Shown: positions 18,840 to 30,567 of the stretch, piece after piece
How positions within the stretch are numbered: position 1 is the first letter of the stretch
Layout: every line of letters starts with the position of its first letter
From: Acanthamoeba sp. SK_2022b
Taxonomy: Eukaryota > Discosea > Longamoebia > Acanthamoebidae
Reading direction: 5' to 3'
Assembly (NCBI GenBank): GCA_027943245.1
Contig: JANDJZ010001754.1
Span: forward strand, 1 to 64,000
Length of the DNA stretch: 64,000 nucleotides
Notes under the pieces: generated by a model
What the model saw: the letters and a program-made list of their open reading frames with translations, nothing else
Databases searched by the model: none
What the model was told of the DNA's origin: nothing
Program-made: the position numbers and the translations under genes

Positions 18840-20387
18840 ATTTTTACCCGAGTAGCCAACTTCTGTCGTAAGGTACTGACCCGCGATGACAAGCTGCCCC
18901 GCGACGACGCGGCGGCCGGCGATAAAAACGTAGTCCGCGAAGAGCGTGCCGCGGCGCCAAGCCGCCCTGCGCCGCAGCCGCGTGCCGCCGATAACGGCAG
19001 CAACGCCCCTGCCCGCCGTTCAACGCCGCGCAAGCGTCCGCCTTTTCCTATCGCCGAGAGCAACGACTCGATGACCGTGATCCCGCGCGAACAGCACTCG
19101 ATCTCCCGCAAAGACATCAGCGAAAATGCGCTGAAAGTGCTTTACCGCCTGAACAAGTCCGGCTACGAAGCCTATCTGGTCGGCGGCGGCGTGCGCGATC
19201 TGTTGCTCGGCAAAAAGCCGAAAGACTTCGACATCACCACTAACGCTACGCCGGAACAAGTGCGCAAGCTGTTCCGCAACTGCCGCCTGGTCGGCCGCCG
19301 CTTCCGCTTGGCGCACGTGATGTTCGGGCCGGAGATCATCGAAGTGGCCACTTTCCGCGGCCACCACGAACAAAATCAGGAATCCGACAAGAACTCGTCC
19401 CAGCAGGCGCAAAACGGCATGCTGCTGCGCGACAACATCTTCGGCTCGATCGAGGAAGATGCCCAGCGCCGTGATTTCACCATCAACAGCCTGTACTACG
19501 GCGTGGCGGATTTCACCCTGCGCGATTACGTCGGCGGCCTGAACGACCTGAAACAGGGCGTGATTCGCCTGATTGGCGATCCGGAAACCCGCTACCGCGA
19601 AGATCCGGTGCGCATGCTGCGCGCGGTGCGCTTCGCCGCCAAGCTGGATATGCGCATCAGCGAAGAAACCGCCGAGCCGATCCCGCGCCTTGCCTCGCTG
19701 CTGCATGAGATCCCGCCGGCGCGCCTGTTCGAAGAATCCCTCAAGCTGCTGCAGGCGGGTTACGGTTTCCAGACCTACCTGAAGCTGTGCGAATACCAGC
19801 TGTTCCAACCGCTGTTCCCGCTGATCGCCCGCAACTTCACGCCGAACCACGATACGCCGATGGAGCGCATTCTGGTGCAGGTGCTGAAGAACACCGATCA
19901 CCGTCTGCAGAACGACATGCGCGTCAACCCGGCCTTCCTGTTTGCCGCCATGCTGTGGTACCCGCTGCTGGAGCATGCGCAGAAGCTGGCGCAGGAAAGC
20001 GGCCTGGCCTACTACGACGCCTTCGCGCTGGCGATGAACGACGTACTCGACGAGCAGTGCCGTTCGCTGGCCATCCCGAAACGCATCACCACGCTGGTGC
20101 GCGATATCTGGCAGCTGCAGCTGCGCCTGTCCCGCCGCCAGGGCAAACGCGCGCACAAGCTGATGGAGCACCCGAAATTCCGCGCCGCCTATGATCTGCT
20201 GGCGCTGCGTGCGGAAGTGGAAGACAATCAGGAGATGCTGCGTCTGGCCGAGTGGTGGGGCGAATTCCAGGACGCCACGCCGGCGCGGCAGAAAGCCATG
20301 CTGAGCACCCTGGGGGACGATCCGGCGCCGCGCCGCGCGCGTCAACGCCGCCCTCGCCGCCGGGCACCGCGTAAAGAAGGGGCATAA
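18840..20387 (+). CDS. pcnB: Poly(A) polymerase I, second copy, AUU start
   Basis: Same as 1042..2589, including the ATT start with GAGGT upstream and the Pro/Ala/Arg linker. A doubled dose could raise polyadenylation, though an AUU start normally keeps PcnB low. Confidence 0.92.
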   Translation: MFTRVANFCRKVLTRDDKLPRDDAAAGDKNVVREERAAAPSRPAPQPRAADNGSNAPARRSTPRKRPPFPIAESNDSMTVIPREQHSISRKDISENALKVLYRLNKSGYEAYLVGGGVRDLLLGKKPKDFDITTNATPEQVRKLFRNCRLVGRRFRLAHVMFGPEIIEVATFRGHHEQNQESDKNSSQQAQNGMLLRDNIFGSIEEDAQRRDFTINSLYYGVADFTLRDYVGGLNDLKQGVIRLIGDPETRYREDPVRMLRAVRFAAKLDMRISEETAEPIPRLASLLHEIPPARLFEESLKLLQAGYGFQTYLKLCEYQLFQPLFPLIARNFTPNHDTPMERILVQVLKNTDHRLQNDMRVNPAFLFAAMLWYPLLEHAQKLAQESGLAYYDAFALAMNDVLDEQCRSLAIPKRITTLVRDIWQLQLRLSRRQGKRAHKLMEHPKFRAAYDLLALRAEVEDNQEMLRLAEWWGEFQDATPARQKAMLSTLGDDPAPRRARQRRPRRRAPRKEGA

Positions 20388-20887
20388 TGATCCGCGTTTA
20401 TATCGCGCTGGGCAGCAACCTGGCGCAGCCGCTGCAACAGGTTAAAGCCGCACTGGAGGCGCTGGAGCATCTCCCGCGCACCCGGCTGGTCACCTGTTCT
20501 TCGTTTTACCGCACCAAGCCGCTGGGCCCGCAAAACCAGCCGGACTTTCTCAACGCGGTGGTGGCGCTGGATACCCTGTTGCCGCCCGAACAGCTGCTCG
20601 ACCATACCCAGGCGATAGAACGCAATCAGGGGCGCGTGCGCAAGGATGAACGCTGGGGGCCGCGCACGCTCGATCTGGACATCATGCTGTACGGCGACAA
20701 GGTGATCCATACCGAGCGCCTGACGGTGCCGCATTACGGCCTGAAAGAGCGCGAATTCATGCTCTACCCGCTGGCGGAAATCGCCCCCGACCTGATTTTC
20801 CCCGATGGCGAGCCACTCGCCAGCTGCCTCAAGCGCGTGCCGGAAAACGGCATGGCGCTGTGGCATCAGCCAAAACCCAAGTCCTGA
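20387..20887 (+). CDS. folK: HPPK, second copy
   Basis: Same 166-aa protein as at 2589..3089, with the same one-base overlap with pcnB. Folate pathway enzyme, active-site signature TLDLDI intact. Confidence 0.95.
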   Translation: MIRVYIALGSNLAQPLQQVKAALEALEHLPRTRLVTCSSFYRTKPLGPQNQPDFLNAVVALDTLLPPEQLLDHTQAIERNQGRVRKDERWGPRTLDLDIMLYGDKVIHTERLTVPHYGLKEREFMLYPLAEIAPDLIFPDGEPLASCLKRVPENGMALWHQPKPKS

Positions 20888-20892
20888 CCCAC

Positions 20893-22251
20893 CTACAGCG
20901 CCAGCCGCGCAACGAACCCGCCCGCCGGGCGATTGGCGAAACTGACCTGTAGGCCATGCAAGCCGGCGATACGCTGCACGATCGAGAGCCCCAGCCCGCT
21001 GCCGGTTTGCTCCTGCCCCGGCGGGCGATAGAAGCGTTCTCCGAGCCGCGCCAGATGTTCCGTGGTGACCCCCGGACCGTCGTCCTCCACCGTCAGCGAG
21101 CGTTCGCTCAGCGTTACGGTAACGACGCCGCCCTGCGGGGTGTAGCGCACCGCGTTATCCAGCAGGTTGCGCAATAGCAGCGACAGCAGCAAGGTTTCCC
21201 CCTGACGCGGCGGCGGCGTTCCCCGATGTTCATAGCGCAGCGTCACGCCCGCCGCATGGGCCTGCCGATCCTGCTCCGCCAGGGTCATCGTCACCAGATC
21301 GTTCCAGTCGATCGGCGCCAGTTCGGCCAGATCCGACAGCGAATCCAGCCGCGACAGCGTCAGCAGCTGATCCACCAGCCGGGTGGCGCGATCGATGCCG
21401 AGCGTCAGATTGTCCAGCGCGTGCTCGCGCATCGGCGCATCGTCCCCCGCCAGTTGCACCACTTCGGTCTGCACCCGCAGCGCCGCCAGCGGGCTGCGCA
21501 ACTCGTGCGCGGCATCGGAGGTGAAGCGCCGCTCCCGCACCAGCAGAGCGTTGATGCGGGCGAACAGCGCATTGAGCGCATCCACCAGCGGGCGCACCTC
21601 GGTCGGCACCTGGCGCGCGTCCAGCGGCGTCGCGTCATCGGGTGCACGCCGGCGCAAACCGGCCGCCACAGTGCGCAGCGGCCGTAGCTCGCGCCCGACC
21701 ATCAGCGCGATCAGCAGCATCAGCACCGGCAGCGTCGCCAGCCAGGGCACCAGTTGGCCGGTCACCATGCCCAGCGCCATATCGCGCCGGTAATCCCACT
21801 CCTGGCCGACCACGATGCGGTAGCGCCCGTCCGGGCTGGTCAACCACACCAGGCGCCAACTGTCGTCATCGCCTTTGCGCTCGCCGTCGGTAAAACCTTC
21901 ACGCTCCCCGTCAAACAGGAAGTCGGCGCCGTTCTCGCCGTCGTTGAGCAGCATCTTGCCTTGGCGATCGAAGATGGCGAACGCCAGCGCGTCGTCGTCC
22001 TGCTCGCCGCGTTTGCCGTGGTGCACCAGCTTTTTGGTTTTCGGCAGGCTGCGCGCACTTTCATCGGCCAGCAGATCGCCGAGGTTGGCGGTCGCCAGCC
22101 GTTTGGCGAACAGCATCTGTTGGGTGTCGAACACTTCGTTGATGGTGTTGCGCGACATCACCCAGGCCACCACGCTGGCGGTGCTCCAGGTCAGCAGCGC
22201 CAGCAGGCTGAAGATCAGGATCAGGCGCAACCGCAGGCTGAGACGCTTCAC
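20893..22251 (-). CDS. qseC: Sensor kinase QseC, second copy
   Basis: Same 452-aa sensor as at 3095..4453, with GTG start and 4-bp overlap with qseB. The whole qseBC unit with its upstream box is inside the repeat, so this copy should be regulated normally. Confidence 0.92.
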   Translation of the reverse strand: MKRLSLRLRLILIFSLLALLTWSTASVVAWVMSRNTINEVFDTQQMLFAKRLATANLGDLLADESARSLPKTKKLVHHGKRGEQDDDALAFAIFDRQGKMLLNDGENGADFLFDGEREGFTDGERKGDDDSWRLVWLTSPDGRYRIVVGQEWDYRRDMALGMVTGQLVPWLATLPVLMLLIALMVGRELRPLRTVAAGLRRRAPDDATPLDARQVPTEVRPLVDALNALFARINALLVRERRFTSDAAHELRSPLAALRVQTEVVQLAGDDAPMREHALDNLTLGIDRATRLVDQLLTLSRLDSLSDLAELAPIDWNDLVTMTLAEQDRQAHAAGVTLRYEHRGTPPPRQGETLLLSLLLRNLLDNAVRYTPQGGVVTVTLSERSLTVEDDGPGVTTEHLARLGERFYRPPGQEQTGSGLGLSIVQRIAGLHGLQVSFANRPAGGFVARLAL

Positions 22252-22910
22252 GGCGCATCCCCCAGCGTGTAACCCACGCCGTGGATGGTACGGATGAAGC
22301 CGTTGCCCAGCTTGCGCCGCAGGTGGTGAATATGTACCTCCACCGCGTTGCTGCTCACCTCGTCATCCCAGTTGTACAGCTTCTCCTGAATCAACGGCCG
22401 CGCCAGCACCCGCCCCTTGTTGTGCAGAAACAGTTCCAGCACCGCCAATTCGCGCGGCGTCAGCGTCACCGGCTCGCCGTTGCAGCTCACGCTGCGGGTG
22501 GCGCTGTCGAACACCACGTTGCCGTGCGTCAGCTGCGGCATCAGTTGGCCGTGGCGACGGCGGATCAGCGCCTGCAGGCGCGCCGCCACTTCGGCCAGCG
22601 CGAACGGCTTGCACAGATAATCGTCGGCACCGCTTTGCAGCCCGCTGACCCGCTGCTCCAGCGCGTCGCGGGCGGTGAGGATCAGGACCGGCACGTCCTG
22701 CCCGGCCTGGCGCCACTGGCGCAGCAGATCCAGGCCATCGAGGCCCGGCAAGCTGAGATCGAGGATCACCGCGTCGTACGGCGCACTGTCCAGCGCATTT
22801 TTGCCGACGGCGCCGTCGGTGAACCAGTCCAGATTGAAGCCGAGTTTGGTCAGCCCGGCCTTGATGCCGTCCCCGATCAGTTTGTCATCTTCGATCAGCA
22901 AAATTCGCAT
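22248..22910 (-). CDS. qseB: Response regulator QseB, second copy
   Basis: Same 220-aa regulator as at 4450..5112. An extra gene dose of a probable autoregulator may alter its set point. Confidence 0.92.
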   Translation of the reverse strand: MRILLIEDDKLIGDGIKAGLTKLGFNLDWFTDGAVGKNALDSAPYDAVILDLSLPGLDGLDLLRQWRQAGQDVPVLILTARDALEQRVSGLQSGADDYLCKPFALAEVAARLQALIRRRHGQLMPQLTHGNVVFDSATRSVSCNGEPVTLTPRELAVLELFLHNKGRVLARPLIQEKLYNWDDEVSSNAVEVHIHHLRRKLGNGFIRTIHGVGYTLGDAP

Positions 22911-22952
22911 GAGTATCCCTTTTGAGTCTTGGCGCCATTGCACCACAAGGTT

Positions 22953-22969
22953 CTTAAGAACCGCTTAAG
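22953..22969 (-). promoter_or_regulatory. CTTAAG-N5-CTTAAG box, second copy
   Basis: Same tandem box as at 5155..5171, upstream of qseB copy 2. Confidence 0.6.
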
Positions 22970-23076
22970 CATGGCGATCCGCGCTACCCACCCCGATCGG
23001 GTTACAGTAGAATGACTGCACTTTTTTGCAGCCTGGGCCTGCGTACGCCGCACGGCCCGTTTCAGGAGACGTTGTG

Positions 23077-23871
23077 ATGAAACCCACCACCGTGACCCAC
23101 TTGCGCCAGTGGAAACAGGAGCAACGCAAGTTTGCTACCTTTACCGCCTACGATGCCAGCTTTGCCAAACTGTTTGAAGAGCAAGGCATCAAAGTCCTGT
23201 TGGTGGGCGATTCGCTGGGAATGACGCTGCAGGGCCACGACTCCACGCTGCCGGTCACTGTCGCCGACGTGGCCTACCACACTCGCGCCGTGCGCCGCGG
23301 CGCGCCGGCCTGCCTGCTGTTGGCCGATCTGCCGTTCATGAGTTACGCCACCCCGGAACAGACCTTCGCCAACGCCGCCGAGCTGATGCGCGCCGGCGCC
23401 AACATGGTGAAACTGGAAGGCGGCAGCTGGCTGTGCGACACGGTGAAAATGCTCGCCGAGCGCGCGGTACCGGTGTGCGGCCACCTGGGCCTGACGCCGC
23501 AGTCGGTCAACGTGTTCGGCGGCTATAAGGTACAAGGACGCGACGAACTGGCCGCCAAACAGCTGCTGCAGGACGCACAGAATCTGGAACTGGCCGGCAT
23601 TCAGCTGCTGGTGCTGGAATGCGTGCCGACCGAGCTGGCGCGCCAGATCACCGAAGCGTTGTCCATTCCGGTCATCGGCATCGGCGCCGGCAACGGCACC
23701 GACGGCCAGATCCTGGTGATGCACGACGCCTTCGGCATCACCGGCGGCCACACGCCGAAGTTCGCCAAGAACTTCCTGGCGCAGAGCGGCGATATCCGCA
23801 CGGCGGTGCAGCACTACATTCAGGAAGTGGAGCAAGGCCTCTACCCGGCGGCTGAACACTCTTTTAACTAA
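23077..23871 (+). CDS. panB: Ketopantoate hydroxymethyltransferase, second copy
   Basis: Same 264-aa protein as at 5279..6073, with its own upstream region inside the repeat. Confidence 0.95.
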   Translation: MKPTTVTHLRQWKQEQRKFATFTAYDASFAKLFEEQGIKVLLVGDSLGMTLQGHDSTLPVTVADVAYHTRAVRRGAPACLLLADLPFMSYATPEQTFANAAELMRAGANMVKLEGGSWLCDTVKMLAERAVPVCGHLGLTPQSVNVFGGYKVQGRDELAAKQLLQDAQNLELAGIQLLVLECVPTELARQITEALSIPVIGIGAGNGTDGQILVMHDAFGITGGHTPKFAKNFLAQSGDIRTAVQHYIQEVEQGLYPAAEHSFN

Positions 23872-23894
23872 GCGATGGTTCCAGGAGTCACCCA

Positions 23895-24749
23895 ATGATT
23901 ATTATCGAAACCCTGCCGATGCTGCGTCAGCAGATCCGCCGCTGGCGCCAGGAAGGCAAACGCATCGCGCTGGTGCCGACCATGGGCAACCTGCACGACG
24001 GCCATATGACGCTGGTCGATGAAGCGCGCGCGCGCGCCGACGTGGTGGTGGTGAGCATCTTCGTCAACCCGATGCAGTTCGATCGGCCGGACGATCTGGC
24101 GCGCTACCCGCGCACGCTGCAGGAAGACAGCGAGAAGCTGACCCGCCGCGGCGTCGATCTGGTGTTCGCGCCGGCCCCGGCCGCGGTCTATCCGCAGGGG
24201 CTGGAGCAGCAGACTTACGTCGACGTACCAGGCATCTCCAGCATCCTGGAAGGCGCAAGCCGGCCGGGCCACTTCCGCGGCGTTTCCACCATCGTCAGCA
24301 AGCTGTTCAACCTGGTGCAGCCTGATTTAGCCTGCTTCGGCGAGAAGGATTACCAACAGCTGGCGCTGATCCGCAAAATGGTGGCGGACATGGGTTACGA
24401 CATCGACATCGTCGGCGTGCCGACCGTGCGCGCCAAAGACGGCCTGGCCCTCAGCTCGCGCAACGGCTACCTGACCGCCGAAGAGCGCAAGATCGCGCCG
24501 CAGCTGAGCAAGATCATGAACGCGCTGGCGCAGCAGTTGGCTAATGGCGAACGCCATGTCGAAGAGCTGCTGGAGCAGACCGCCGAGCAGCTGCGCGCCG
24601 CCGGCTTTACGCCGGATGAGCTGTTTATTCGCGACGCCGACAGCCTGCAGCCGCTGACGGTGGACAGCCAGCGGGCGGTGGTGCTGATGGCCGCCTGGCT
24701 GGGCAAGGCGCGTCTTATCGACAATCAGCAGGTCGACCTGACGCTGTAA
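23895..24749 (+). CDS. panC: Pantothenate synthetase, second copy
   Basis: Same 284-aa protein as at 6097..6951; HIGH and SSRN motifs intact. Confidence 0.95.
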   Translation: MIIIETLPMLRQQIRRWRQEGKRIALVPTMGNLHDGHMTLVDEARARADVVVVSIFVNPMQFDRPDDLARYPRTLQEDSEKLTRRGVDLVFAPAPAAVYPQGLEQQTYVDVPGISSILEGASRPGHFRGVSTIVSKLFNLVQPDLACFGEKDYQQLALIRKMVADMGYDIDIVGVPTVRAKDGLALSSRNGYLTAEERKIAPQLSKIMNALAQQLANGERHVEELLEQTAEQLRAAGFTPDELFIRDADSLQPLTVDSQRAVVLMAAWLGKARLIDNQQVDLTL

Positions 24750-24894
24750 GCCATTTTTTATACTGTCGTCACCCTGAAACCCAGGCCATTGGTAGACAAC
24801 GGCGGGGCAATCGGTGACGATAGAGATTGCAGGGATGCAGGAGAGATGTTCAACCCCAGCGCCTGTGAAGGCCGATATTCAGTTAGGTAAAGCT

Positions 24895-25275
24895 ATGATA
24901 CGTACTATGCTGCAAGGCAAGCTGCATCGCGTCAAAGTCACTCAGGCTGACTTGCACTATGAAGGGTCCTGCGCCATTGACCAGGATTTCCTGGAGGCCG
25001 CCGGCATTCTGGAATATGAAGCGATCGATATTTACAACGTGGATAACGGCCAGCGCTTCTCCACCTACGCCATCGCCGCCGAGCGCGGTTCGCGCATCAT
25101 TTCGGTCAACGGCGCCGCCGCGCGCTGCGCCTGCGTGGGCGACAAGCTGATCATCTGCTCCTATGTGCAAATGACCGACGCCGACGCCCGCCAACACCAC
25201 CCGAAAGTCGCCTATTTCGAAGGTGACAACAACCTGCAGCGTAAGGCGAAAGCCGTGCCGGTTCAGGTCGCCTGA
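24895..25275 (+). CDS. panD: Aspartate 1-decarboxylase, second copy
   Basis: Same 126-aa zymogen as at 7097..7477, with the G24-S25 self-cleavage site. With panBC, the whole pantothenate branch is present twice. Confidence 0.95.
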   Translation: MIRTMLQGKLHRVKVTQADLHYEGSCAIDQDFLEAAGILEYEAIDIYNVDNGQRFSTYAIAAERGSRIISVNGAAARCACVGDKLIICSYVQMTDADARQHHPKVAYFEGDNNLQRKAKAVPVQVA

Positions 25276-25282
25276 CGCTAAA

Positions 25283-25303
25283 ACGGGCGCCTTACGCGCC
25301 CGT
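25283..25303. terminator. panD/yadE bidirectional terminator, second copy
   Basis: Same 8-bp stem and flanking T/A tracts as at 7485..7505. Confidence 0.8.
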
Positions 25304-25309
25304 TCTTCC

Positions 25310-26590
25310 TTACTGCACCACCACCGTGCCCGGTTTGTTGGCTATCCGATCCGCCATGGTCTGGATCGAGTCGGTGCGCAGAATATACAGCCGCTTCAGC
25401 GTATAGGGGTTATCCCCCGGTTTCACCTTGCCCTGCACCGTGGTCACCGCCAGATGGAAACCGGCATCCTGCGCCGCCTGGATCGCCCGCTGGTTATAGC
25501 CGCCGAACGGGTACGACAGATACAGCACGTGCGGGTTGAACTGCGACAGCGCGCGGCGCGAGCGCTCAAAATCGAACTCGATATTGTGCAGCGAACGGCT
25601 CAGCAAAATCGGCTGACGATTGCCGTCGGTGCGGTGCAGGAAGTGGGTGTGCGACTGCACGTCGAACACGTCCTGAATCTGCTTCAGCTCCGAGACGCTC
25701 ATAAACTGCAGCGAGTCCGGGTTCCATTTCTGCGGGTGGCGTTTGATGCGCGAAGAGATGATGAACGCCGTCGCGCGGAAACCGTAATCCTTCAGCACCG
25801 GGTAAGCGTAGCGATAAACCGACTTCAGCCCGTCGTCGAAGGTCAGCACGATCGCCTTGCCCGGCAGGTTGATCTGGTTCTTCAGGTAGGCTTCCAGCTG
25901 ATACAGCGAAATGGTGTCGTAACCCGCCTGCTTCAGGTAGGTCATCTGGTTGCTGAACGCCACGTCAGAGGTGGTGGTCGAGGTGTGGCGGAAGCGTTTG
26001 TTCTCTTCGTTTTTCAGCAGGTGGTGGTAAGTCAGCACCGGGATGCCGTTATCGATCTCGCAGTCCAACTCACTGACGAACCCCAGCCGATCGCCGATGT
26101 TGACCTCGTACCAGGTGTTGTTCAGCCGGTCCTTCAGCTTGCCGATGATCGGGTAGCGCAGGTTGCCTTCCAGCGTGCCGAAGACCTCGCTGTCCTTGTC
26201 CGCCGCGGTGTAAACGTCGATCGTTTTTTGGGTGATCAGGTTCTGGTTGGTCAGCGGTTTGTTCAGCTCGCCCAGATCGTCTTGCACCTTGCGCGACTTC
26301 TTCAGCTCACGCACGTCGTCTTTATCGATAAAGCCGGTGCCGTGCCCGAATTTGAATTCGTAGTATTCCGCATCCGCCGGGAACACCTGGATCAGCTGCC
26401 CGCGCTTCACTTCCCCGACCGGGATCACATGCTCGCCCACCAACGCATAGACTTCGCTGTCGCGCTGCGCTTCCATGTATTCAGATTTAACCGCGCTGTC
26501 TTCCGACAGCAGATTCGCCAGGCTCACAGGGGAAACCAACGACATCAGAATGCCGAGTAACCCAGCCGCTAACTTGTATTGAGGCCGCAT
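25310..26590 (-). CDS. yadE: YadE-like polysaccharide deacetylase, second copy
   Basis: Same 426-aa exported protein as at 7512..8792; TFDDG and SHTH motifs intact. Confidence 0.87.
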   Translation of the reverse strand: MRPQYKLAAGLLGILMSLVSPVSLANLLSEDSAVKSEYMEAQRDSEVYALVGEHVIPVGEVKRGQLIQVFPADAEYYEFKFGHGTGFIDKDDVRELKKSRKVQDDLGELNKPLTNQNLITQKTIDVYTAADKDSEVFGTLEGNLRYPIIGKLKDRLNNTWYEVNIGDRLGFVSELDCEIDNGIPVLTYHHLLKNEENKRFRHTSTTTSDVAFSNQMTYLKQAGYDTISLYQLEAYLKNQINLPGKAIVLTFDDGLKSVYRYAYPVLKDYGFRATAFIISSRIKRHPQKWNPDSLQFMSVSELKQIQDVFDVQSHTHFLHRTDGNRQPILLSRSLHNIEFDFERSRRALSQFNPHVLYLSYPFGGYNQRAIQAAQDAGFHLAVTTVQGKVKPGDNPYTLKRLYILRTDSIQTMADRIANKPGTVVVQ

Positions 26591-26735
26591 GATGATGTTC
26601 TGCTTACGAGTGCGTAATGACAAAAGTGAAGGAAATGTGGAGCGCCAGCATAGCACGATTTGAACAGCGGGGAACTAGCGGTTATCTGAGCAATTCTATT
26701 GATTTACGCGCCGCCTGCGCCAAATCAAGAAAAGC

Positions 26736-26758
26736 GCCCCCGCCGGGAAAGCGGGGGC
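26736..26758 (-). terminator. yadGH terminator, second copy
   Basis: Same hairpin as at 8938..8960, followed on the minus strand by GCTTTTCT. Confidence 0.8.
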
Positions 26759-26767
26759 ACGATACGA

Positions 26768-27538
26768 TCAGCTGCGCAGGCCGCGGCCGCGCTCGATCAG
26801 ATACCAGGACAGCAGGTAGAACACCGCGATAAACGCCACCAGCACCGCCATGGTGAACGCCAGCGGCACATCGTTGATGCCGAGGAAACCGTAGCGGAAC
26901 CCGCTGATCATATAGACGATGGGGTTCAGCTTGGACACCGCCTGCCAGAATGGCGGCAGCAGCGACAGCGAGTAAAACACCCCGCCCAGGTAGGTCAGCG
27001 GCGTCAGGACGAAGGTCGGGATCAGGCTGATGTCGTCGAAGGTGGTGGCGAACACCGCGTTGATCAGCCCCGCCAGCGAGAACAGGATCGCCGTCAACAA
27101 CAGCGTCAGCGCAATCACCCACCAGGCGTGTACCTGCAGCGGTACGAAGAACAGCGAGATGATGGTCACCAGCACGCCGACGCAGATGCCGCGCGCCACG
27201 CCGCCGCCGACATAGCCGGCGATCACCACGTGGGTCGGCACCGGCGCCACCAGCAGTTCTTCAATGTTGCGCTGGAACTTGGCGCTGAAGAACGACGAGG
27301 CGACGTTGGCGTAAGAGTTGGTGATCACCGCCATCATGATAAGGCCGGGCACGATGAACTGCATGTAGCTGAAGCCGTGCATATCGCCGATGCGCGAGCC
27401 GATCAGATTGCCGAAGATGATGAAATACAGCGTCATGGTGATCACCGGCGGCACCAGGGTCTGGATCCAGATGCGCGCGAAGCGGTTCACCTCTTTGGCC
27501 CAGATGCTCTGCAAGGCCACCCAATACAAACGCGTCAT
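26768..27538 (-). CDS. yadH: ABC exporter permease YadH, second copy
   Basis: Same 256-aa permease as at 8970..9740, with the 4-bp overlap with yadG kept. Confidence 0.92.
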   Translation of the reverse strand: MTRLYWVALQSIWAKEVNRFARIWIQTLVPPVITMTLYFIIFGNLIGSRIGDMHGFSYMQFIVPGLIMMAVITNSYANVASSFFSAKFQRNIEELLVAPVPTHVVIAGYVGGGVARGICVGVLVTIISLFFVPLQVHAWWVIALTLLLTAILFSLAGLINAVFATTFDDISLIPTFVLTPLTYLGGVFYSLSLLPPFWQAVSKLNPIVYMISGFRYGFLGINDVPLAFTMAVLVAFIAVFYLLSWYLIERGRGLRS

Positions 27539-28458
27539 GCTTTTTCTCCATTGCCGTTAACCAGGGTGACAAACAGCTCTTCCAGGCGGTTCGCCTTATT
27601 GCGCATGCTCAGCACCTGCACGCCCTGTGCGCTCAGCTGGGCGAATAAACCGTTCAGCCCCTGCTCGCGCATCACCTCCACTTCCAGCGTGGAGGTATCC
27701 GTCAGGCGGCTGTGGTAACCGTCCAGCTTCGGCAGCGGGCTCTTCGCCGCCAGATCGAGAATAAAGGTTTCCGACTTCAGCTTGGCCAGCAGCCCCTTCA
27801 TCGAGGTGTTTTCCACCAGCTCCCCGTTCTGGATGATACCGATGTTGCGGCACAGCATCTCCGCCTCTTCCAGATAGTGGGTGGTAAGGATAATGGTGGT
27901 GCCCTGGGCATTCAGCTCTTTCAGGAAGCCCCACATCGAACGGCGCAGCTCGATATCCACCCCGGCGGTCGGCTCATCGAGGATCAGCAGCTTCGGCTGA
28001 TGCATCAACGCGCGGGCGATCATCAGGCGGCGCTTCATGCCGCCGGACAGCATGCGGGCGCGCTCGTTGCGCTTGCCCCACAGATCCAGCTGGTTGAGGT
28101 ATTTTTCGGCGCGCGCCATCGCTTCACGCCGCGTGACGCCGTAGTAACCCGCCTGGTTCACCACGATCTGCAACACGGTCTCGAACGGGTTGAAGTTGAA
28201 CTCCTGCGGCACCAGGCCGAGCTGGCGCTTGGCGTTGACGATGTCTTTATCGATGTCGTAACCGAACACCCGCACGCTGCCGGCGGTTTTGTTCACCAGC
28301 GAGCTGATGATGCCGATGGTGGTGGATTTACCGGCGCCGTTTGGCCCCAAAAGGGCATAAAAGTCCCCCGCCTCGACGCTCAGGTCGATGCCGCGCAGCG
28401 CCTTGACGCCACCGGCGTAAGTCTTGGTCAGCTGCGCTAATTCCAGTGCATAATTCAT
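27535..28458 (-). CDS. yadG: ABC exporter ATPase YadG, second copy
   Basis: Same 307-aa ATPase as at 9737..10660; Walker A, signature and Walker B motifs intact. Confidence 0.93.
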   Translation of the reverse strand: MNYALELAQLTKTYAGGVKALRGIDLSVEAGDFYALLGPNGAGKSTTIGIISSLVNKTAGSVRVFGYDIDKDIVNAKRQLGLVPQEFNFNPFETVLQIVVNQAGYYGVTRREAMARAEKYLNQLDLWGKRNERARMLSGGMKRRLMIARALMHQPKLLILDEPTAGVDIELRRSMWGFLKELNAQGTTIILTTHYLEEAEMLCRNIGIIQNGELVENTSMKGLLAKLKSETFILDLAAKSPLPKLDGYHSRLTDTSTLEVEVMREQGLNGLFAQLSAQGVQVLSMRNKANRLEELFVTLVNGNGEKA

Positions 28459-28668
28459 ATGTAAAATAGTACCTTATGACGATGAGTATGCCGCCGCGCC
28501 CCTGTCTGCGAGGCTTGAAACAATAACGATAATCCTAGCATCGGCGACGTTTCCACTGAGTCGAATCCGTGCGGAAAATGAGGTTGCACCACTGTTCCGA
28601 TTTCCAAATTGTGACGCTTACCCTATATTACCCCAACGCAATCTGTTCGTTACGAGTCAATAACCTCC

Positions 28669-29325
28669 ATGAAAGAAATCGAAGAGCTTATCGCCAACAA
28701 CCATGCCTGGTCGGCCAATATCAGTCAGGAAGACCCGGAATTTTTTGAACGTTTAGCCCAGGCGCAAAAGCCCCGTTTCTTATGGATTGGTTGCTCTGAC
28801 AGCCGCGTTCCCGCCGAACGCTTGACCGGCCTCGAGCCGGGTGAACTGTTCGTCCATCGCAACGTGGCGAACCTCGTTATCCATACCGATCTTAACTGCC
28901 TGTCGGTGGTGCAGTATGCGGTAGATGTGCTGGAAGTCGAACACATCATCATCTGCGGCCACCTGGGCTGCGGCGGCGTGCAGGCGGCGGTGGAAAACCC
29001 GGAGCTGGGGTTGATCGACAACTGGCTGCTGCACATTCGCGATCTGTGGTACAAGCACAGCTCGCTGCTGGGCGAACTGCCGCCGGAGCAGCGTTTCGAC
29101 ATGCTGTGCAAGATCAACGTCATTGAGCAGGTGTACAACCTGGGCCACTCCACCATCATGCAGTCCGCCTGGAAGCGCGGCCAGAAGGTGATGATCCACG
29201 GTTGGGTATACGGCATTCAGGACGGCCGTCTGCGCGATATGGAAGTGCTGGCGACCAGCCGCGAGAGCCTGGAGATGGGCTACCGCAAAGCGATAGCCAA
29301 ACTGAAGCAGGATAAAGGCATCTAA
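28669..29325 (+). CDS. can: Beta-carbonic anhydrase, second copy
   Basis: Same 218-aa enzyme as at 10871..11527; zinc ligands intact. Confidence 0.95.
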   Translation: MKEIEELIANNHAWSANISQEDPEFFERLAQAQKPRFLWIGCSDSRVPAERLTGLEPGELFVHRNVANLVIHTDLNCLSVVQYAVDVLEVEHIIICGHLGCGGVQAAVENPELGLIDNWLLHIRDLWYKHSSLLGELPPEQRFDMLCKINVIEQVYNLGHSTIMQSAWKRGQKVMIHGWVYGIQDGRLRDMEVLATSRESLEMGYRKAIAKLKQDKGI

Positions 29326-29334
29326 CCCCGCCGC

Positions 29335-29354
29335 GGGCGCGGCAGGCCGCGCCC
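29335..29354. terminator. can/hpt hairpin, second copy
   Basis: Same 8-bp stem without U-tract as at 11537..11556. Confidence 0.45.
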
Positions 29355-29362
29355 CACATCAA

Positions 29363-29899
29363 TTACTCGTCCAGCAGCACCACTTTGCCGACGTACGGCA
29401 GGTGACGGTAGCGCTGAGCGTAGTCGATGCCATACCCCACCACGAACTCATCCGGGATCGAGAAGCCGACATATTCGACCGGCACCTGCACTTCACGGCG
29501 CTCAGGCTTGTCCAGCAAGGTGCAAATCGCCAGCGATTTCGGCCCGCGCAGCGCCAAAATCTCGCGCACTTTGTTCAGCGTGTTGCCGGAATCGATGATG
29601 TCTTCCACGATCAGTACGTCTTTGCCGCGAATGTCTTCGTCCAGATCCTTGAGGATCTTCACGTCGCGGGTGGTGGACATGCCGCTGCCGTAGCTGGAGG
29701 CAGTCATAAAGTCGACTTCGTGCGGCACGTCGATCGCGCGGCAGAGATCGGCCATGAACATGAAGGAGCCGCGCAGCAGCCCGACCAGCACCATGTCGCT
29801 GCCGCTGTCGCGGTAATGTTCGGTGATCTGGCGGCCAAGTTCGGCGATACGGGTCTTAACTTCCTGCTCGGAAATCATTACGTCTACAGTGTGTTTCAT
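29363..29899 (-). CDS. hpt: Hypoxanthine phosphoribosyltransferase, second copy
   Basis: Same 178-aa enzyme as at 11565..12101; PRPP loop intact. Confidence 0.95.
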   Translation of the reverse strand: MKHTVDVMISEQEVKTRIAELGRQITEHYRDSGSDMVLVGLLRGSFMFMADLCRAIDVPHEVDFMTASSYGSGMSTTRDVKILKDLDEDIRGKDVLIVEDIIDSGNTLNKVREILALRGPKSLAICTLLDKPERREVQVPVEYVGFSIPDEFVVGYGIDYAQRYRHLPYVGKVVLLDE

Positions 29900-29989
29900 A
29901 GTATTCAGGTCAGTTGCCGGAAGAAAGGCGCAGAGTTTAGCATAGGCCGTTACGACTTGCCTCTCTCCCGGACAGGGGAGTTTTCTTTA

Positions 29990-30265
29990 TTAAGGGTATT
30001 CCTGACGAGCGTGCAGGACACTCACTATTTCAATATGTGCAGCCAGCACGCGGTAAACCACAATGTAATTAGGATGAACAACCATTTCACGAGTCCCGTT
30101 CACCCTGCCTGGCCTGAATAGATAAGGATGTTCCGCTAACGGGATAACCGACTCTTCAATGCGTTACAACAAAGCCTCTGCGGCAAGTGGATTTCGCTCA
30201 GCGATAAAAGCCAGCAGCGTATATAAACCCGTTTTTGCTTCGTCAGTCCATTTGACGGTTAACAT
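29990..30265 (-). pseudogene. Broken ParE/RelE-type toxin gene, second copy
   Basis: Same as 12192..12467, with the same in-frame TAA at codon 34 (30164-30166). The shared mutation shows that the toxin was already dead before the segment was duplicated. Confidence 0.8.
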
Positions 30266-30270
30266 AAGGG

Positions 30271-30462
30271 TCAGGCCGATTTTCTTTTGGCTTTCGCCTG
30301 CTCGATAATGTGACGAGCGCCGGCCATGACTTCGTCATGGGGAATACGGGGGGAGTCGCTATTGATGGAAGATTCCACGGTGCTTCTGAACCAACGATCG
30401 TAGCTATCAGCCTGCTCTTGAGTCTCAAACTCAGAAACGATGGGATCCAATTTTGTCGGCAT
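30271..30462 (-). CDS. PaaA2-like antitoxin, second copy
   Basis: Same 63-aa protein as at 12473..12664, again next to a broken toxin gene. Confidence 0.75.
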   Translation of the reverse strand: MPTKLDPIVSEFETQEQADSYDRWFRSTVESSINSDSPRIPHDEVMAGARHIIEQAKAKRKSA

Positions 30463-30567
30463 GACGCACTCCTCAACAGCTGATATTTTAATCAGTATAA
30501 CGGCTTCCTTTCATTGAACCAAGCGGTGGCGACGCGAGCGCGCCACCACCGGAGCACCGGGCCGCCA

